DNA of 64,000 bases from positions 372,001-436,000 of the forward strand of contig JAXHMN010000016.1 in NCBI GenBank assembly GCA_034521465.1, read 5' to 3'. Source of the DNA: SURF-28 sp034521465. GTDB taxonomy: Bacteria > Bacteroidota > Ignavibacteria > Ignavibacteriales > Melioribacteraceae. The notes beneath the pieces were generated by a model. The model saw only the letters and a list, made by a program, of their open reading frames with translations, was not told the origin of the DNA and did no database searches. Below are positions 19,300 to 29,567 of the stretch, piece after piece; within the stretch, counting starts at the first letter, position 1; each line of letters opens with the position of its first letter. The translations under genes and the position numbers were made by a program.

Positions 19300-19534
19300 A
19301 TTCAACTACTTTGTGGTTGTTGTTATTTTTGTTCATCATTTTACCTATTCGCATTCAACTCACTTCGGAATTGCGAGAACTGAGCAATTTAGCAGCGACT
19401 GCGAAGCAGTCGAACAGTGAATAGAAAAGGACGAACCCAAAGAAAGAAGGAATCCCTGGCGGGGTTCAACAAAAAAATATATAGTCCTACAAATCAAATT
19501 ATTAAGGATTTTTCATAACTTTACCTGCCAAAAA

Positions 19535-21665
19535 ATGGGGAACAAAATGAAAGCAAAATCACTTCTATTTATGATCTTATTTCTATCATCAAACCTTTGG
19601 AGTCAGACGCTAATGAAAAAAGATATCGAACCGCCGAGAGCTGAAAAAAATCCTACTGAACTTACAACTCACGGTGACACTCGCATCGACAATTATTTTT
19701 GGATGAACGAGCGCGATGATGAAAAAGTTATCGAATATTTAAATGCGGAAAATGATTACACATCCGCTGTTATGAAAAACACCGAAGAACTTCAAGAAAA
19801 ATTATACGATGAAATTGTTGGAAGAATTAAGCAAGACGATCAATCAGTACCTTACAAAAAGAACGGGTATTATTATTATACTCGATATGAAGAAGGAAAT
19901 GAATATCCAATCTACTGTAGAAAGAAAGGTTCGCTTGAGGCAGATGAAGAAATCTTACTCAACGTAAATGAAATGGCGGAAGGATATTCTTATTATAATG
20001 TAACCGGCTTGAGTGTAAGTCCCGATAATAAATTACTCGCCTACGGTGTCGATACACTCAGTAGAAGAAAATATGATATCTATGTTAAAGATTTGGAAAC
20101 CGGAAAAAATCTAGATCATAAAATCACCAATGCAACCGGCGGCTCGGTTTGGGCTAATGACAACAAAACAATTTTCTATACAAGAAAAGATGATACAACT
20201 CTCCGCGCATACAAAGTATTCAAGCATAGAATCGATGAGTCGGACAGCAAAGATAATCTGGTCTTTCATGAAGAAGATGAGGAGTTCTCTACATTTGTTT
20301 ACAAAACTAAATCGAATAAATATATAATTATCGGTTCAAGTCAAACTGTATCGAATGAGTATAGATTTATTGATGCCGATACACCCGAAGCGGAGTTCCA
20401 AATAATACAACCGCGTGAAAGAGATCTTGAATACGGCATTGACCATTTTGGAGATTATTTTTACATAGTGACAAACCACAATGCAAAAAATTTCAAAGTT
20501 GTAAAAACACCGGTCGATAATTCAACAAAAGAAAATTGGGAAGATGTAATTCCGCACAGAGATGATGTCTTAGTTGAAGGACTAGATATCTTTAAAGATT
20601 ACTTTGTCGTAAAAGAAAAATCAAATGCACTCGATCAGATTAGAGTTATAAGTTGGCAAGGCGATGAAGATTATTATATCGAATTTCAGGATGAAGTTTA
20701 CACAGCACGCCCGTCAACCAATCCCGAGTATGATACAGATAAATTGAGGTTCATTTACAGTGCGCTTGTTACGCCCACATCAACTTATGATTATAATATG
20801 AGCACTAAAGAAAGAGAATTGATGAAACAAGATGAAGTTTTAGGAGATTTTGATTCGGACAATTATGATTCAAAAAGATTATTTGCTACAGCAGATGACG
20901 GGACAAAAATTCCAATCTCAATGGTTTACAGAAAGGAATGAAGACAGACGGTGATAATCCTACATTGCTTTATGCATATGGTTCTTACGGAATTTCAATG
21001 AGTCCCTATTTCCGGTCGTCAATTTTGAGTCTGCTTGACCGCGGATTTATCTATGCGATTGCACATATCCGTGGCGGACAAGAGATGGGCCGCGATTGGT
21101 ATGAAGACGGAAAACTTTTAAACAAAATGAATACCTTTACCGACTTTATTGACTGCGCTGAATATTTGGTAATTGAAAATTATACTAATACAGATAAACT
21201 TTTTATTTATGGTGGAAGTGCAGGCGGCTTGTTAGTTGGTGCTGTTGTAAATATGGCACCGCAATTATTTAAAGGTGCTATGGCGGCGGTTCCTTTTGTT
21301 GATGTTGTTACAACTATGCTTGATGATTCAATTCCTCTTACAACATTTGAATATGATGAATGGGGTAATCCAAACGTAAAAGAATATTATGAATATATGC
21401 TTTCTTATTCACCTTATGATAACGTTAAAGAACAATATTATCCGAACATGTTGATCACAACCGGTTACCACGATTCTCAAGTACAATATTGGGAACCGGC
21501 TAAATGGGTCGCAAAACTCCGCGAGATGAAAACCGACGATAATCTTTTATTGTTCGATTGCGATATGGAATCAGGTCACGGCGGCGCTTCCGGTAGATTT
21601 AAATCTATAAACGCACCGCTTTGCAGTATGCCTTCATGCTCGATTTGGTCGGTATAAATGAGTAG
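19535..21665 (+). CDS. ptrB: Exported oligopeptidase B-like S9A peptidase, two frame breaks
   Basis: About 710 residues. Signal peptide (SLLFMILFLSSNLWSQ), then the family opening PPRAEKNPTELTTHGDTRIDNYFWM, the beta-propeller, and the C-terminal hydrolase: YAYGSYG, GGSAGG (Ser), YHDSQVQYWEP (Asp) and SGHGGASGRF (His). The frame breaks near 20935 (AAAGGAATG; one more G gives YRKGMKTDG) and near 21608, after which the true end KRTALQYAFMLDLVGINE reads to a TAG at 21663. Oligopeptidase B cleaves peptides after basic residues. Here the signal peptide suggests a periplasmic role. Confidence 0.9.
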
Positions 21666-21673
21666 ATAAATAT

Positions 21674-21750
21674 AGAGATGGCATCTTTCGGAAAGATGCC
21701 ATCTCTTAACAAAAAGTAGATTTCCACAATTTTGAAAATTGTGAAAATCT
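21674..21750. terminator. Two hairpins between convergent genes
   Basis: A 15-bp perfect stem (AGAGATGGCATCTTT/AAAGATGCCATCTCT, 21674-21706) is followed by a second, AT-rich hairpin at 21718-21750. Neither has a long T run, but they lie exactly where the two convergent transcripts should end. Confidence 0.55.
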
Positions 21751-21762
21751 CATATATAAATT

Positions 21763-22334
21763 TCACATCTGGTCCGGCGGTATATAAGCCGGAGGAACAT
21801 TGTTAACCGGTTTCGTTGATTGCAAATAAGCAAAAACTGCTCTTAAATCTTCATCGGTATAATTGAGGAATTCCTGCCAAGGCATTGGCGGCATAATTGG
21901 TCTGCTGCCTTCCAAACCTTTGTATAAACCTTTTGTCATAGCAGTTTTGAATTGTTCGTATGTCCAATTTCCGATTCCGGTTCCATCAGAAGTTATGTTT
22001 GCCGAAAGAAACTCCCCACGGACCAACTGTTGCGGTCATTGAATGAGAGAATAGCGCCCAGTCTTTAACTATACTTTTATCATATTCGGGAATGGGCATA
22101 TCTGCCGGGTGACCTGCAAGTAAAAAGTTTTCATCCGGAACAGGTCCTTCTTCCGTCATCTTTTTGGGTGTGTGACAGTCGTGGCAACCGGATGTATTAA
22201 CAATATATTCACCCCGTGCGACAAGTTCTTCTTGTGTCAATTCTTTTCTTGCTCTTCAGTTTGACAGGAAAAAGAAAAACTAATCCTAAAGAAAAGGTTA
22301 GTATAGCAAGGTAGTGTTTATAATTTATTTTCAT
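21763..22334 (-). CDS. Monoheme cytochrome c, two frame breaks
   Basis: About 190 residues from the ATG at 22334 (AGGAGG upstream). A signal segment (HYLAILTFSLGLVFLFPV) is followed, after a frame change near 22250, by ELVARGEYIVNTSGCHDCH with one CxxCH heme site. A second break near 22020 leads to ANITSDGTGIGNWTYEQFKTAM, then PIMPPMPWQEF with the probable Met ligand, and FAYLQSTKPVNN. This is the diheme/monoheme class I cytochrome type often found beside oxidoreductases or as a soluble periplasmic carrier. No redox partner is adjacent. Confidence 0.85.
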
Positions 22335-22600
22335 GAATTCCTCCTTGGAAATTAATTAGTGATGAGATTAATTGGTGATAAAGAGTCTGCGTTTGTGTTG
22401 AGATTTCCGGGTACCGGGTGGTGAAAATGTAGGTTGAATTTTCGATTATGGCAGCGGGGAGCTGAATAAATCATACACGTTATCCTTTTAACGAGATTAA
22501 AATAATAGGTTAATTATTTTCAGTCAAGAAAAAAGTTATAATATCTCATTAAAATAGTTCAGAAACTTTTTTATTTTTGTTCACAAAAACTGATGACAAA
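22335..22600. other. Intergenic region with no recognised gene
   Basis: 266 bases between divergent genes. Both promoters must lie here; TATAAT at about 22540 is a possible -10 for the downstream gene. Nothing else is recognised. Confidence 0.3.
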
Positions 22601-22870
22601 ATGATACTTGATAGCAACAACAAAAAACGTCCCGAGATTGAATACCCTTGTGAATGGCAATATAAAATTATTGCTAAAAGTCCGGATGAGGCAGTGAACG
22701 CAGCAGAGGACGCAGCCGAAGGTTTCAAATATGACATAACAGCTTCCAACATTAGTAAAAAGGGAAAGTACGTGAGTATTAATCTAATGGTTGAAGTCGA
22801 AAGTGAAGAAGAGCGTAATTTGATCTTCGGAAAACTCGAAGCGAACGAAACAGTAGTAATGGTTATTTAA
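22601..22870 (+). CDS. DUF493/YbeD-like small regulatory-fold protein
   Basis: 89 residues from the ATG at 22601; a TTG 24 bases upstream is in frame but less likely. IEYPCEWQYKIIAKSPDEAVNA and the ending LEANETVVMVI match the DUF493 (YbeD) pattern, in which a ferredoxin-like alpha/beta fold starts with a conserved 'fPc.w.yKvIg' strand and ends in 'vv.vl'. No enzymatic residues are expected. The role is unknown. Confidence 0.7.
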   Translation: MILDSNNKKRPEIEYPCEWQYKIIAKSPDEAVNAAEDAAEGFKYDITASNISKKGKYVSINLMVEVESEEERNLIFGKLEANETVVMVI

Positions 22871-22972
22871 CTCTTCTTAAAATAATCTCTCCGGGAAAAA
22901 TTTTCTTAGATATTCAAAACTGATTTAGCTAATTTTAAAAGACATCTTTGACTTAATTTTCTCGGAGAAAAA

Positions 22973-24854
22973 ATGAAACAACTAATCAAAACCTCACTAT
23001 CATTTCTATTGTTATTTTTATTCCTCAGTAATGTAACAGCACAAACAAAAGAACGGACCGAAATTCCCGAAAAATACAAATGGGATTTATCGGTTCTTTA
23101 TGAAAGTGTTGAAGCTTGGCAGCAAGCAAAAAATCAACTTTCGGAAAAAGTTGAAATGCTTGACGACAACAAAGGCAAACTCGGTGAAAGCGCCGAGACT
23201 CTTTACGCTACAATCGATCTTTATTTTGATGCATTAAAAGATTTCTACAAGTTAATTGTTTACGCGAACCGTTTGTATGATGAAGATTTAAGAAAAAGTG
23301 AAAATCAAGAATTGACACAGCAAATAAGTAATCTCGGAACAACATTTTCCGAAACGACATCCTACTTAAATCCGGAGATTCTGCAGATTGAACCGGAAAC
23401 AATCGAAAAATTTTATAACGATTTTCCGGCACTAAAAGATTACGCTTTATTCATTGATGACATTTTGCGTTTACGTGATCACACACTTTCACCCGACCAA
23501 GAGCAAATTCTTGCAAGCGCCGGACAAGTAACAGGTAATCCGACTAGTGTTTACAACATCTTTGACAACGCGGAAAAACCATTACCGAAAGTAGAACTTT
23601 CAACCGGTGAAGAAGTTGAACTTTCTGCATCAATGTTCGTTAAATACCGCACCGCTCCAAATCGTGAAGATAGAGCGAAAGTATTTAAAGCAGTTTTTGA
23701 AAACTACGGTAAGTTTGAAAATACAATTGGTGCGAATCTCGCCGGCAAAGTAAAAGGTGATGTGTTCTATTCAAAAAATAGAAAATATAATTCCGCTTTG
23801 GAAATGTCATTGGCTGGTCCAAATGTTCCGGTATCTGTTTACACGACCTTGATAGATCAAATAAATAAAAATCTTCCAACCATGCACCGCTTTTTAGAAT
23901 TAAAGAAACGAATGCTCGGTGTTGATGAGTTGCATTATTACGATCTTTACACTTCAATTGTAAAAGAAGTTGACATGCAATTTAGTGTTGACGAAGCTCA
24001 AAGAAATGCTGCTTGATGTTTTTAAGCCGATGGGTGAAGAATATGTAAACACTGTAAAAATGTCATTTGATAATAGATGGATAGATTTTTATCCGACTCC
24101 GGGTAAACGAAGCGGCGCTTACTCCTCCGGTGCAGCATATCATGAACATCCATTCATCTTAATGAATTGGAACGATGACTACAACGCACTTTCAACACTG
24201 GCGCATGAACTCGGTCACACAATGCACAGCTATTTTTCGAATAAGACTCAACCGTTTCAATATTCTGATTATGCGACATTCGTTGCAGAGATTGCATCTA
24301 CAATGAATGAAAACCTCTTAAACGATTACATGGTTAAGAATGCAAAATCGGATGAAGAAAAACTTTTTATTCTCGGTTCGTATCTCGAACTTTTGAGAAC
24401 AACAATTTTCCGTCAAGTATCATTTGCCGAGTTCGAGTGGGAAATTCATAAAAAAATTGAGAACGGCGAACCTTTGACCGGCGAAAAGATGAGTGATATT
24501 TATTGGGATATTGTAAAACGTTACTACGGTCACGACGAAGGTGTAATGGTTGTAGATGATTATATTCGTTACGAGTGGGCTTACATTCCTCATTTTATAA
24601 ATTACACTTATTATGTCTATCAATATTCTACCTCAATCATTTATGCAACTGCATTTGCAGAAAAAGTTAAAGCAGAAGGACAGCCAGCAGTCGATAAATT
24701 TTACGAAATTCTTAAAGGCGGAAGCTCGGATTACCCGATTGAGTTAATCAAAAAAGCCGAACTCGATCCGCTCTCATCCGAAGCATTTGATTTAACAATG
24801 CAAAGAATGAATGAAGTTATGGATCAGATTGAAGAGATTTTGGATAAAAAATAA
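22973..24854 (+). CDS. pepF: Exported oligoendopeptidase F-like M3 metallopeptidase, one frame break
   Basis: About 626 residues. A signal peptide (LLLFLFLSNVTAQ) precedes the M3B fold. The zinc site HELGHTMHSYF is intact, with the third ligand in the following ASTMNENLL helix (E in FVAEIAS). The break near 24001 (CTCAAAGAAATG) is repaired by removing one A, joining SVDEAQ to EMLLDVFKPMG; total length mod 3 agrees. PepF cleaves oligopeptides of about 7-17 residues. A signal peptide is unusual, since the classic PepF is cytoplasmic. Confidence 0.92.
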
Positions 24855-24860
24855 AAAAAT

Positions 24861-25034
24861 GTAAAGCGACGATCCTTCGTCGCTTGCTTTGGAGATTAAA
24901 AAGGTGTTAAACAAGCAAACCTTCTCGGTCGCTTGCTTTGGGGATTTAAAAAACGCAAAGCAAGTGACGGGGGATGGCTGCTTTGCTTTAGTCTATAACA
25001 GTCTTGGGTAAGCGACGAGGGATCGTCGCTTTAC
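24861..25034. repeat. GTAAAGCGAC-family palindromic repeat, expanded copy
   Basis: Begins GTAAAGCGACGATC and ends GATCGTCGCTTTAC, a 14-base perfect terminal inverted repeat. The left end is itself a hairpin (AAGCGACGA tcct TCGTCGCTT). Inside are at least two more degenerate AAGCRA/TCGCTTGC units, so it looks like a nested or duplicated element. Confidence 0.85.
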
Positions 25035-25058
25035 AAATAAATTCCGGGGATTTTTTAA

Positions 25059-26195
25059 ATGACAATAGAAAAAATCAGAAAAACTTTTCCGCACATTAAA
25101 ACTAATAGAATTTACTTTAATCATGCTGCAATTGGTCCGCTTTCAATTCCGGTTAAAGAAAAGTTGAATGAATACTTGGAAGAACGGAGTTCCGGTTCAA
25201 TTGAAAATTTTGGAATGCTGTTGGAAGCTGCATCAACGGCTAAGAAAAGATTGTCCGGTTTACTTGGTGCAAAGAAAAACAGAATTGCATGGACGGAAAA
25301 CGTTTCCGCCGGACTAAATATTTTAGCTCAAGGATTGAAATGGAAACCGGGTGATAGAATTATATTAAACGATCTTGAATTTCCTTCAAATGTGTATCCT
25401 TTTATGAATTTAAAAGAACAAGGTGTTGAGATCGATATTGCAAAATCATGTGATGGAAAAGTTGATGTTGAAGATTATGAGAAGTTGATAACTCCCAAAA
25501 CAAAATTAATTTCTATAAGTGCAGTGCAGTTTTTATCCGGTTATCGTGCCGATATAAAAGCACTAGGTGAACTTTGCAGATCAAAAGGAATTGTTTTCTG
25601 TGTTGATGCCATTCAAGCAACCGGTGTAATAAAAATAGATGTAGAAGAAATGAATATAGATTTTCTTGCCGGTGGTTCTCATAAATGGCTTATGGCTTTG
25701 CAAGGGTTGGGCTACATTTACATCACGCCGGAGTTGATGGAAAGAATAAGTCAAAAATATGTCGGTTGGCTTTCTGTTAAAAATGAATGGGATTTACTTG
25801 ATTATAAACTCGACTTAAAAGAAACTGCTTCACGTTATCATCTCGGCACAAACAGTGTGATCGGAATTTTTGCGTTGGCAAAATCGCTTGAGCTTTTTGA
25901 AAGTTTTGGAATCGAAAATATAGAACGAAGAATTTTAGAGAACACTCACTACTTTATCGATAAATTAAGCTCGGAAGGTTACAATCCGGTTTTAGATCAA
26001 ACGGAGATAAAAAACTTAGCGGGAATTACTACAATCCAAATTGATGATGCAGAATCAATTCACAAAAAATTGGCTGAACGGAATATTGACTCAGCAGTCC
26101 GTGAAGGAAAAATTAGATTTGCTCCTCATTTTTATAACACAAAAGAGGAGATCGACAAAGTAATTGAGATTCTGAACGAGGTGACTAAAAAATAA
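25059..26195 (+). CDS. Class V aminotransferase (cysteine desulfurase-like)
   Basis: 378 residues. PLP enzyme: YFNHAAIGPLS at the start, NVSAGLNILAQGL, NDLEFPSNVYPF, VDAIQATG with the PLP-binding Asp, and the Schiff-base Lys in GGSHKWLMALQG (about residue 207). The catalytic Cys region of true desulfurases is not evident, and the C-terminus (REGKIRFAPHFYNTKEEID) resembles the isopenicillin-N-epimerase-like subgroup. The substrate is unknown; kynureninase-, selenocysteine lyase- or epimerase-type reactions are possible. Confidence 0.8.
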   Translation: MTIEKIRKTFPHIKTNRIYFNHAAIGPLSIPVKEKLNEYLEERSSGSIENFGMLLEAASTAKKRLSGLLGAKKNRIAWTENVSAGLNILAQGLKWKPGDRIILNDLEFPSNVYPFMNLKEQGVEIDIAKSCDGKVDVEDYEKLITPKTKLISISAVQFLSGYRADIKALGELCRSKGIVFCVDAIQATGVIKIDVEEMNIDFLAGGSHKWLMALQGLGYIYITPELMERISQKYVGWLSVKNEWDLLDYKLDLKETASRYHLGTNSVIGIFALAKSLELFESFGIENIERRILENTHYFIDKLSSEGYNPVLDQTEIKNLAGITTIQIDDAESIHKKLAERNIDSAVREGKIRFAPHFYNTKEEIDKVIEILNEVTKK

Positions 26196-27108
26196 AATCA
26201 TAACCCCAGCGGAAAAGTGCGATAGCAACTAAAATTGCACCCTCGACTTTTGTGATCTTCCACCCGGTACGAACCATGATTAAAATAACGAACAGAGTTG
26301 CGGCAAGAAATATCAAGCTAGTATATTCAGTTTGCTGAATGTGAAGCGTTTTAAGCATTGATGCAAGTCCGAGCACACCAAGTAAATTAAAAAGATCACT
26401 GCCGATTAAGTTGCCTGCCGAAATACCGTGCTTCCCTTTTATAATTGCCACAAATGATGTCGCTAATTCCGGTGCAGAAGTGCCGGCAGCAACAATCGTA
26501 ATCCCGATCATCCATTCCGATACACCAAAGTAACGCGCAATACTACTAGATGATTCAACAAGAAAATGAGCTCCACCAATAATCAGCACAGCACCAACGA
26601 TCAATCTTGGAACATCCAGCCAAGTGAACGGTCCTTCGGGAAGATCTTCTTCAACGGGATATTTTTGTCTAATCAGAATATACATGTAAATCAATAGTGT
26701 GGAGAAAAGTATTAATCCCTCATAAAACTCAAGTTTCAAATCCCAAAAGAAAACCAATAGAAGAATTCCGGTTAAAAAAAGTAGAAAAGTATCTCTGTAC
26801 AATAATGGTTTAGAAGTAAAAACAGCCGTGTGCATTGCAACAAAGCCAAGAATTATTCCGAGGTTGAAAATATTTGATCCGACAACATTACCAACGGAAA
26901 TAGCGGATTGGTCGGTTAGTGCTGCGTAAATGGTTACCGCAAACTCGGGTGCCGAAGTGGCAATTGCAACAACCGTTAACCCGATCACCAATTGAGAAAG
27001 GCCAAATTCTTTTGCTATCCGGGAAGCGGCATTAACAACCCAAACTGCTCCGGCCCAAAGTGCAAAGACGCATAGTACAACAATTAGAATATCCGGTAAA
27101 AATTGCAT
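26185..27108 (-). CDS. Calcium/sodium antiporter, YrbG-like
   Basis: 307 residues with about ten membrane helices and the two alpha-repeats of the CaCA superfamily: SAPEFAVTIYA with GNVVGSNIFNLGIILG, and GTSAPELATSFVAI with GNLIGSDLFNLLGVLG. The inverted duplicated repeats carry the ion-coordinating Glu/Asp and Asn. Its 3' end overlaps the convergent aminotransferase gene by 11 bases. Confidence 0.92.
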   Translation of the reverse strand: MQFLPDILIVVLCVFALWAGAVWVVNAASRIAKEFGLSQLVIGLTVVAIATSAPEFAVTIYAALTDQSAISVGNVVGSNIFNLGIILGFVAMHTAVFTSKPLLYRDTFLLFLTGILLLVFFWDLKLEFYEGLILFSTLLIYMYILIRQKYPVEEDLPEGPFTWLDVPRLIVGAVLIIGGAHFLVESSSSIARYFGVSEWMIGITIVAAGTSAPELATSFVAIIKGKHGISAGNLIGSDLFNLLGVLGLASMLKTLHIQQTEYTSLIFLAATLFVILIMVRTGWKITKVEGAILVAIALFRWGYDFIF

Positions 27109-27160
27109 ACAGTAACTTGTGTTAATTTTGATGTGAAAGATAAGAAATGAAAAAGGATAA

Positions 27161-27191
27161 AAAAAAGCAGAACAATTTAGGAGTGTTCTGC
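27161..27191 (-). terminator. Terminator downstream of the 72-residue gene
   Basis: On the minus strand, GCAGAACA pairs with TGTTCTGC across a 9-base loop and is followed by six T. Confidence 0.75.
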
Positions 27192-27224
27192 CTTAATTAA
27201 AATTAATCCGGATTTAATTTTAAT

Positions 27225-27443
27225 TTAGTCTTCCGAATTATAAGTCAATTCAACTTTGATGTGAAAATCGGCGCCGCTGAAAAGGGTATATTTTACATCG
27301 CCGATTGTACATTTATAATCTTCACCGACAAGATCGCTTACTACCTTTGCGATTCCTTTTTCTAAAGAATCCACACTAACGGATTTTAATTTGTTTTTCA
27401 ATAAACGATCAACATCAATCGCTTTTTCTTTTGCGTCTGCCAT
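27225..27443 (-). CDS. Small conserved-looking protein, 72 residues
   Basis: Begins MADAKEKAIDVDRLL and ends KVELTYNSED. The central part (IGDVKYTLFSGADFHIKVEL) suggests a small alpha/beta fold. A good ribosome-binding site (TTAGGAGGC) precedes the ATG and a terminator follows, so it is probably a monocistronic real gene. The function is not recognised. Confidence 0.6.
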   Translation of the reverse strand: MADAKEKAIDVDRLLKNKLKSVSVDSLEKGIAKVVSDLVGEDYKCTIGDVKYTLFSGADFHIKVELTYNSED

Positions 27444-27588
27444 TTTGCCTCCTAATGAATTTTCTTTTTAGACGCTGCAAATATTCTTTTTGTTCAATTT
27501 TTCTGTTGGTAAAGAGACGTTCATCACAATGTCTCTACTTATATAATCAATATAACATTTTTCGAATAAAGATAAATCAACAATTCGT

Positions 27589-28936
27589 TTAAGAGCGTAT
27601 AAAACTCAGCAGCTCTTCGGTTTTTTCTTCCATTAATTTTTTATCGCCTTTGGATTCAACATTCAAACGTATTAACGGTTCGGTGTTACTCATTCTTACA
27701 TTGAAACGCCAATTGTCATATTCCACTGAAACACCGTCAACGGTTTCCAGTTTTCCGTCAGAGTACTTCTTTTTAATTTCTTCAAGCTTTCCGGCCGGAT
27801 CGTCAAGTTTTGTATTAATTTCGCCGGAACATGGGTAGTCATCGATCATTTCTTCAACAAGTTTAGAAAGCGGTTTGTTCTCTTCCGACATCAATTGAAG
27901 AATCAACAAGAACGGAATAATTCCGCTATCAGAATAATAATTATTGCGGAAATAGTGATGCGCAGACATCTCACCGCCGTAAATTGCGTTTACTTCTCGC
28001 ATTTTCTGCTTTAATAAATGCGTGCCCGCTTTTTGACTCCACAGCTTCACCACCGGCAGCTTTAACCTCTTTAATAGTGTTCCAAATTAATCGAGGATCA
28101 TGAACGATCTTCTCACCGGGGTCTTTCTTTAAAATAGATTTTGCCAGAATTCCAACAATGTAATAACCTTCGATAAAATTTCCTTTTTCATCAAAGAAGA
28201 AACATCTATCGTAATCACCATCCCAAGCAACTCCCAAATCTGCTTTATGTTTGTTTATTTCGTCAATTGTTGGCTGGCGATTTTCGGGAAGAAGCGGATT
28301 TGGAACTCCGTTCGGAAAATCGGAATCAGGTTCGTGAAAAAGTTTTAACATTTTTATTGGCAGAAGCGGTTCGATTTCATCGAGTGCGGGACCGATACAT
28401 CCATTACCACCGTTTACCACAACTTTATAGGGATTAATTTTAGAAGGATCATAAAACTGTTTTAAGTTATCAATAAAATCTGCCATCAAATCAACTTGCT
28501 CAACTTTACCTTTTTGAGCTCCTTCAATTTCATAATCACCTTTTAACACCATCTGCTCAATTTCGCTCAAACCGGATTCATAACCCATCGGCACAGAACC
28601 TTTTTTAACAAACTTGAGTCCGTTATACTCGGGCGGATTGTGAGATGCGGTAATCATTACACCGGCGTCAGCATCTAAATGTGGAGTGCCGAAATAGATC
28701 ATTTCGGTTCCGCATAAACCGAGATCGTAGACATCAGCGCCGTTTTCGTTTATTCCTTTCGTCAGTGCTTCGGCAAGTTCGGGTGAAGATTTTCGAACAT
28801 CTCGTCCGATTACAACTTTTTTCGCATCCAAATATTTTACCACAGCTTTGCCGATTTTGTATGCGAGATCGTTATTGAGATCTGCCGGAACTTTACCTCT
28901 AATATCGTATGCCTTAAACGACGGTATTTTATCCAT
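27589..28936 (-). CDS. manB: Phosphomannomutase/phosphoglucomutase, one frame break
   Basis: About 448 residues. Interconverts hexose 6- and 1-phosphates for surface sugar synthesis. Domain motifs in order: KAYDIRG, the phosphoserine loop TASHNPPEYNG, the metal-binding DGDYDRC, GGEMSAHHYF in the sugar-binding loop, and the phosphate-binding RMSNTEPLIRLNVE. The break near 28000 is an AAAA run; one A fewer joins GHAFIKAE to MREVNAIYGG, and the length is a multiple of three plus one, as predicted. GGAGG precedes the start. Confidence 0.93.
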
Positions 28937-29089
28937 TATTTTTCCTCCATAATTACCAAAATTTATTTTTCAAAATAGTGAATGAACCATTAATTACAAA
29001 AAGGTATTTACGCGGGACAACTCAATTTTTACATAGCATTATACTTTAGTTCGCCTTATCTTTGTTTCAAATTTAATAAAGGAGGTTTT

Positions 29090-29398
29090 ATAAACATTTT
29101 CTACGATTCTTCAAAAAAATTCGCAGTTTGCTCAAATATTAAATGTAACTTAATCTTTAACTGCGAAACAGAGATTGACGGGGGAGATGACAATTTACTT
29201 TGTCCGAATTGCAAAGCAAAATTACAAACACACCACATTGTACAGTGTCAACATTGTGAGGCAATAGTTGATTTTATTGAAGCAGAACCGAGCGAAATAC
29301 CGATAGTTTTTTCGGCGGATAAATGTCCGCATTGCAGCGAACAGAAAACAACTGTATCAAAACTGACAGCTTTATATTTCCCGGATGCTTATATGTGA
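29090..29398 (+). CDS. Small zinc-ribbon-like protein with non-ATG start
   Basis: AAAGGAGG at 29078-29085 is followed four bases later by ATA (29090), then AAC ATT and a 102-codon frame to a TGA at 29398. There is no ATG, GTG or TTG upstream of the conserved part, so the start is ATA or ATT, or the original ATG was misread as ATA. Four Cys pairs are present: CSNIKC, CPNC, CQHC and CPHC, as expected of two zinc ribbons. The rest (FIEAEPSEIPIVFSADK) is acidic. Not recognised; it could be a zinc-binding adapter or regulatory protein. Confidence 0.6.
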   Translation: MNIFYDSSKKFAVCSNIKCNLIFNCETEIDGGDDNLLCPNCKAKLQTHHIVQCQHCEAIVDFIEAEPSEIPIVFSADKCPHCSEQKTTVSKLTALYFPDAYM

Positions 29399-29567
29399 AA
29401 GGTAACACGATTTTTAAACCCGGATAAAACTCGGGTTCACTTCTATCTTTATCCTTACGCCGAATAGTTACATTATAAATTTCATATCTAAAATTTTCTT
29501 TTTAACTTTTATGCGATAAATACGTCTAATTTACATCAATAATCATAAAATTAAGGGAACTCACAAA

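Noticed and set aside
20935..20941. Programmed frameshifting in oligopeptidase B and other split genes
   Set aside because: No shared slippery heptamer or downstream structure; breaks differ in position and direction and occur in unrelated genes.
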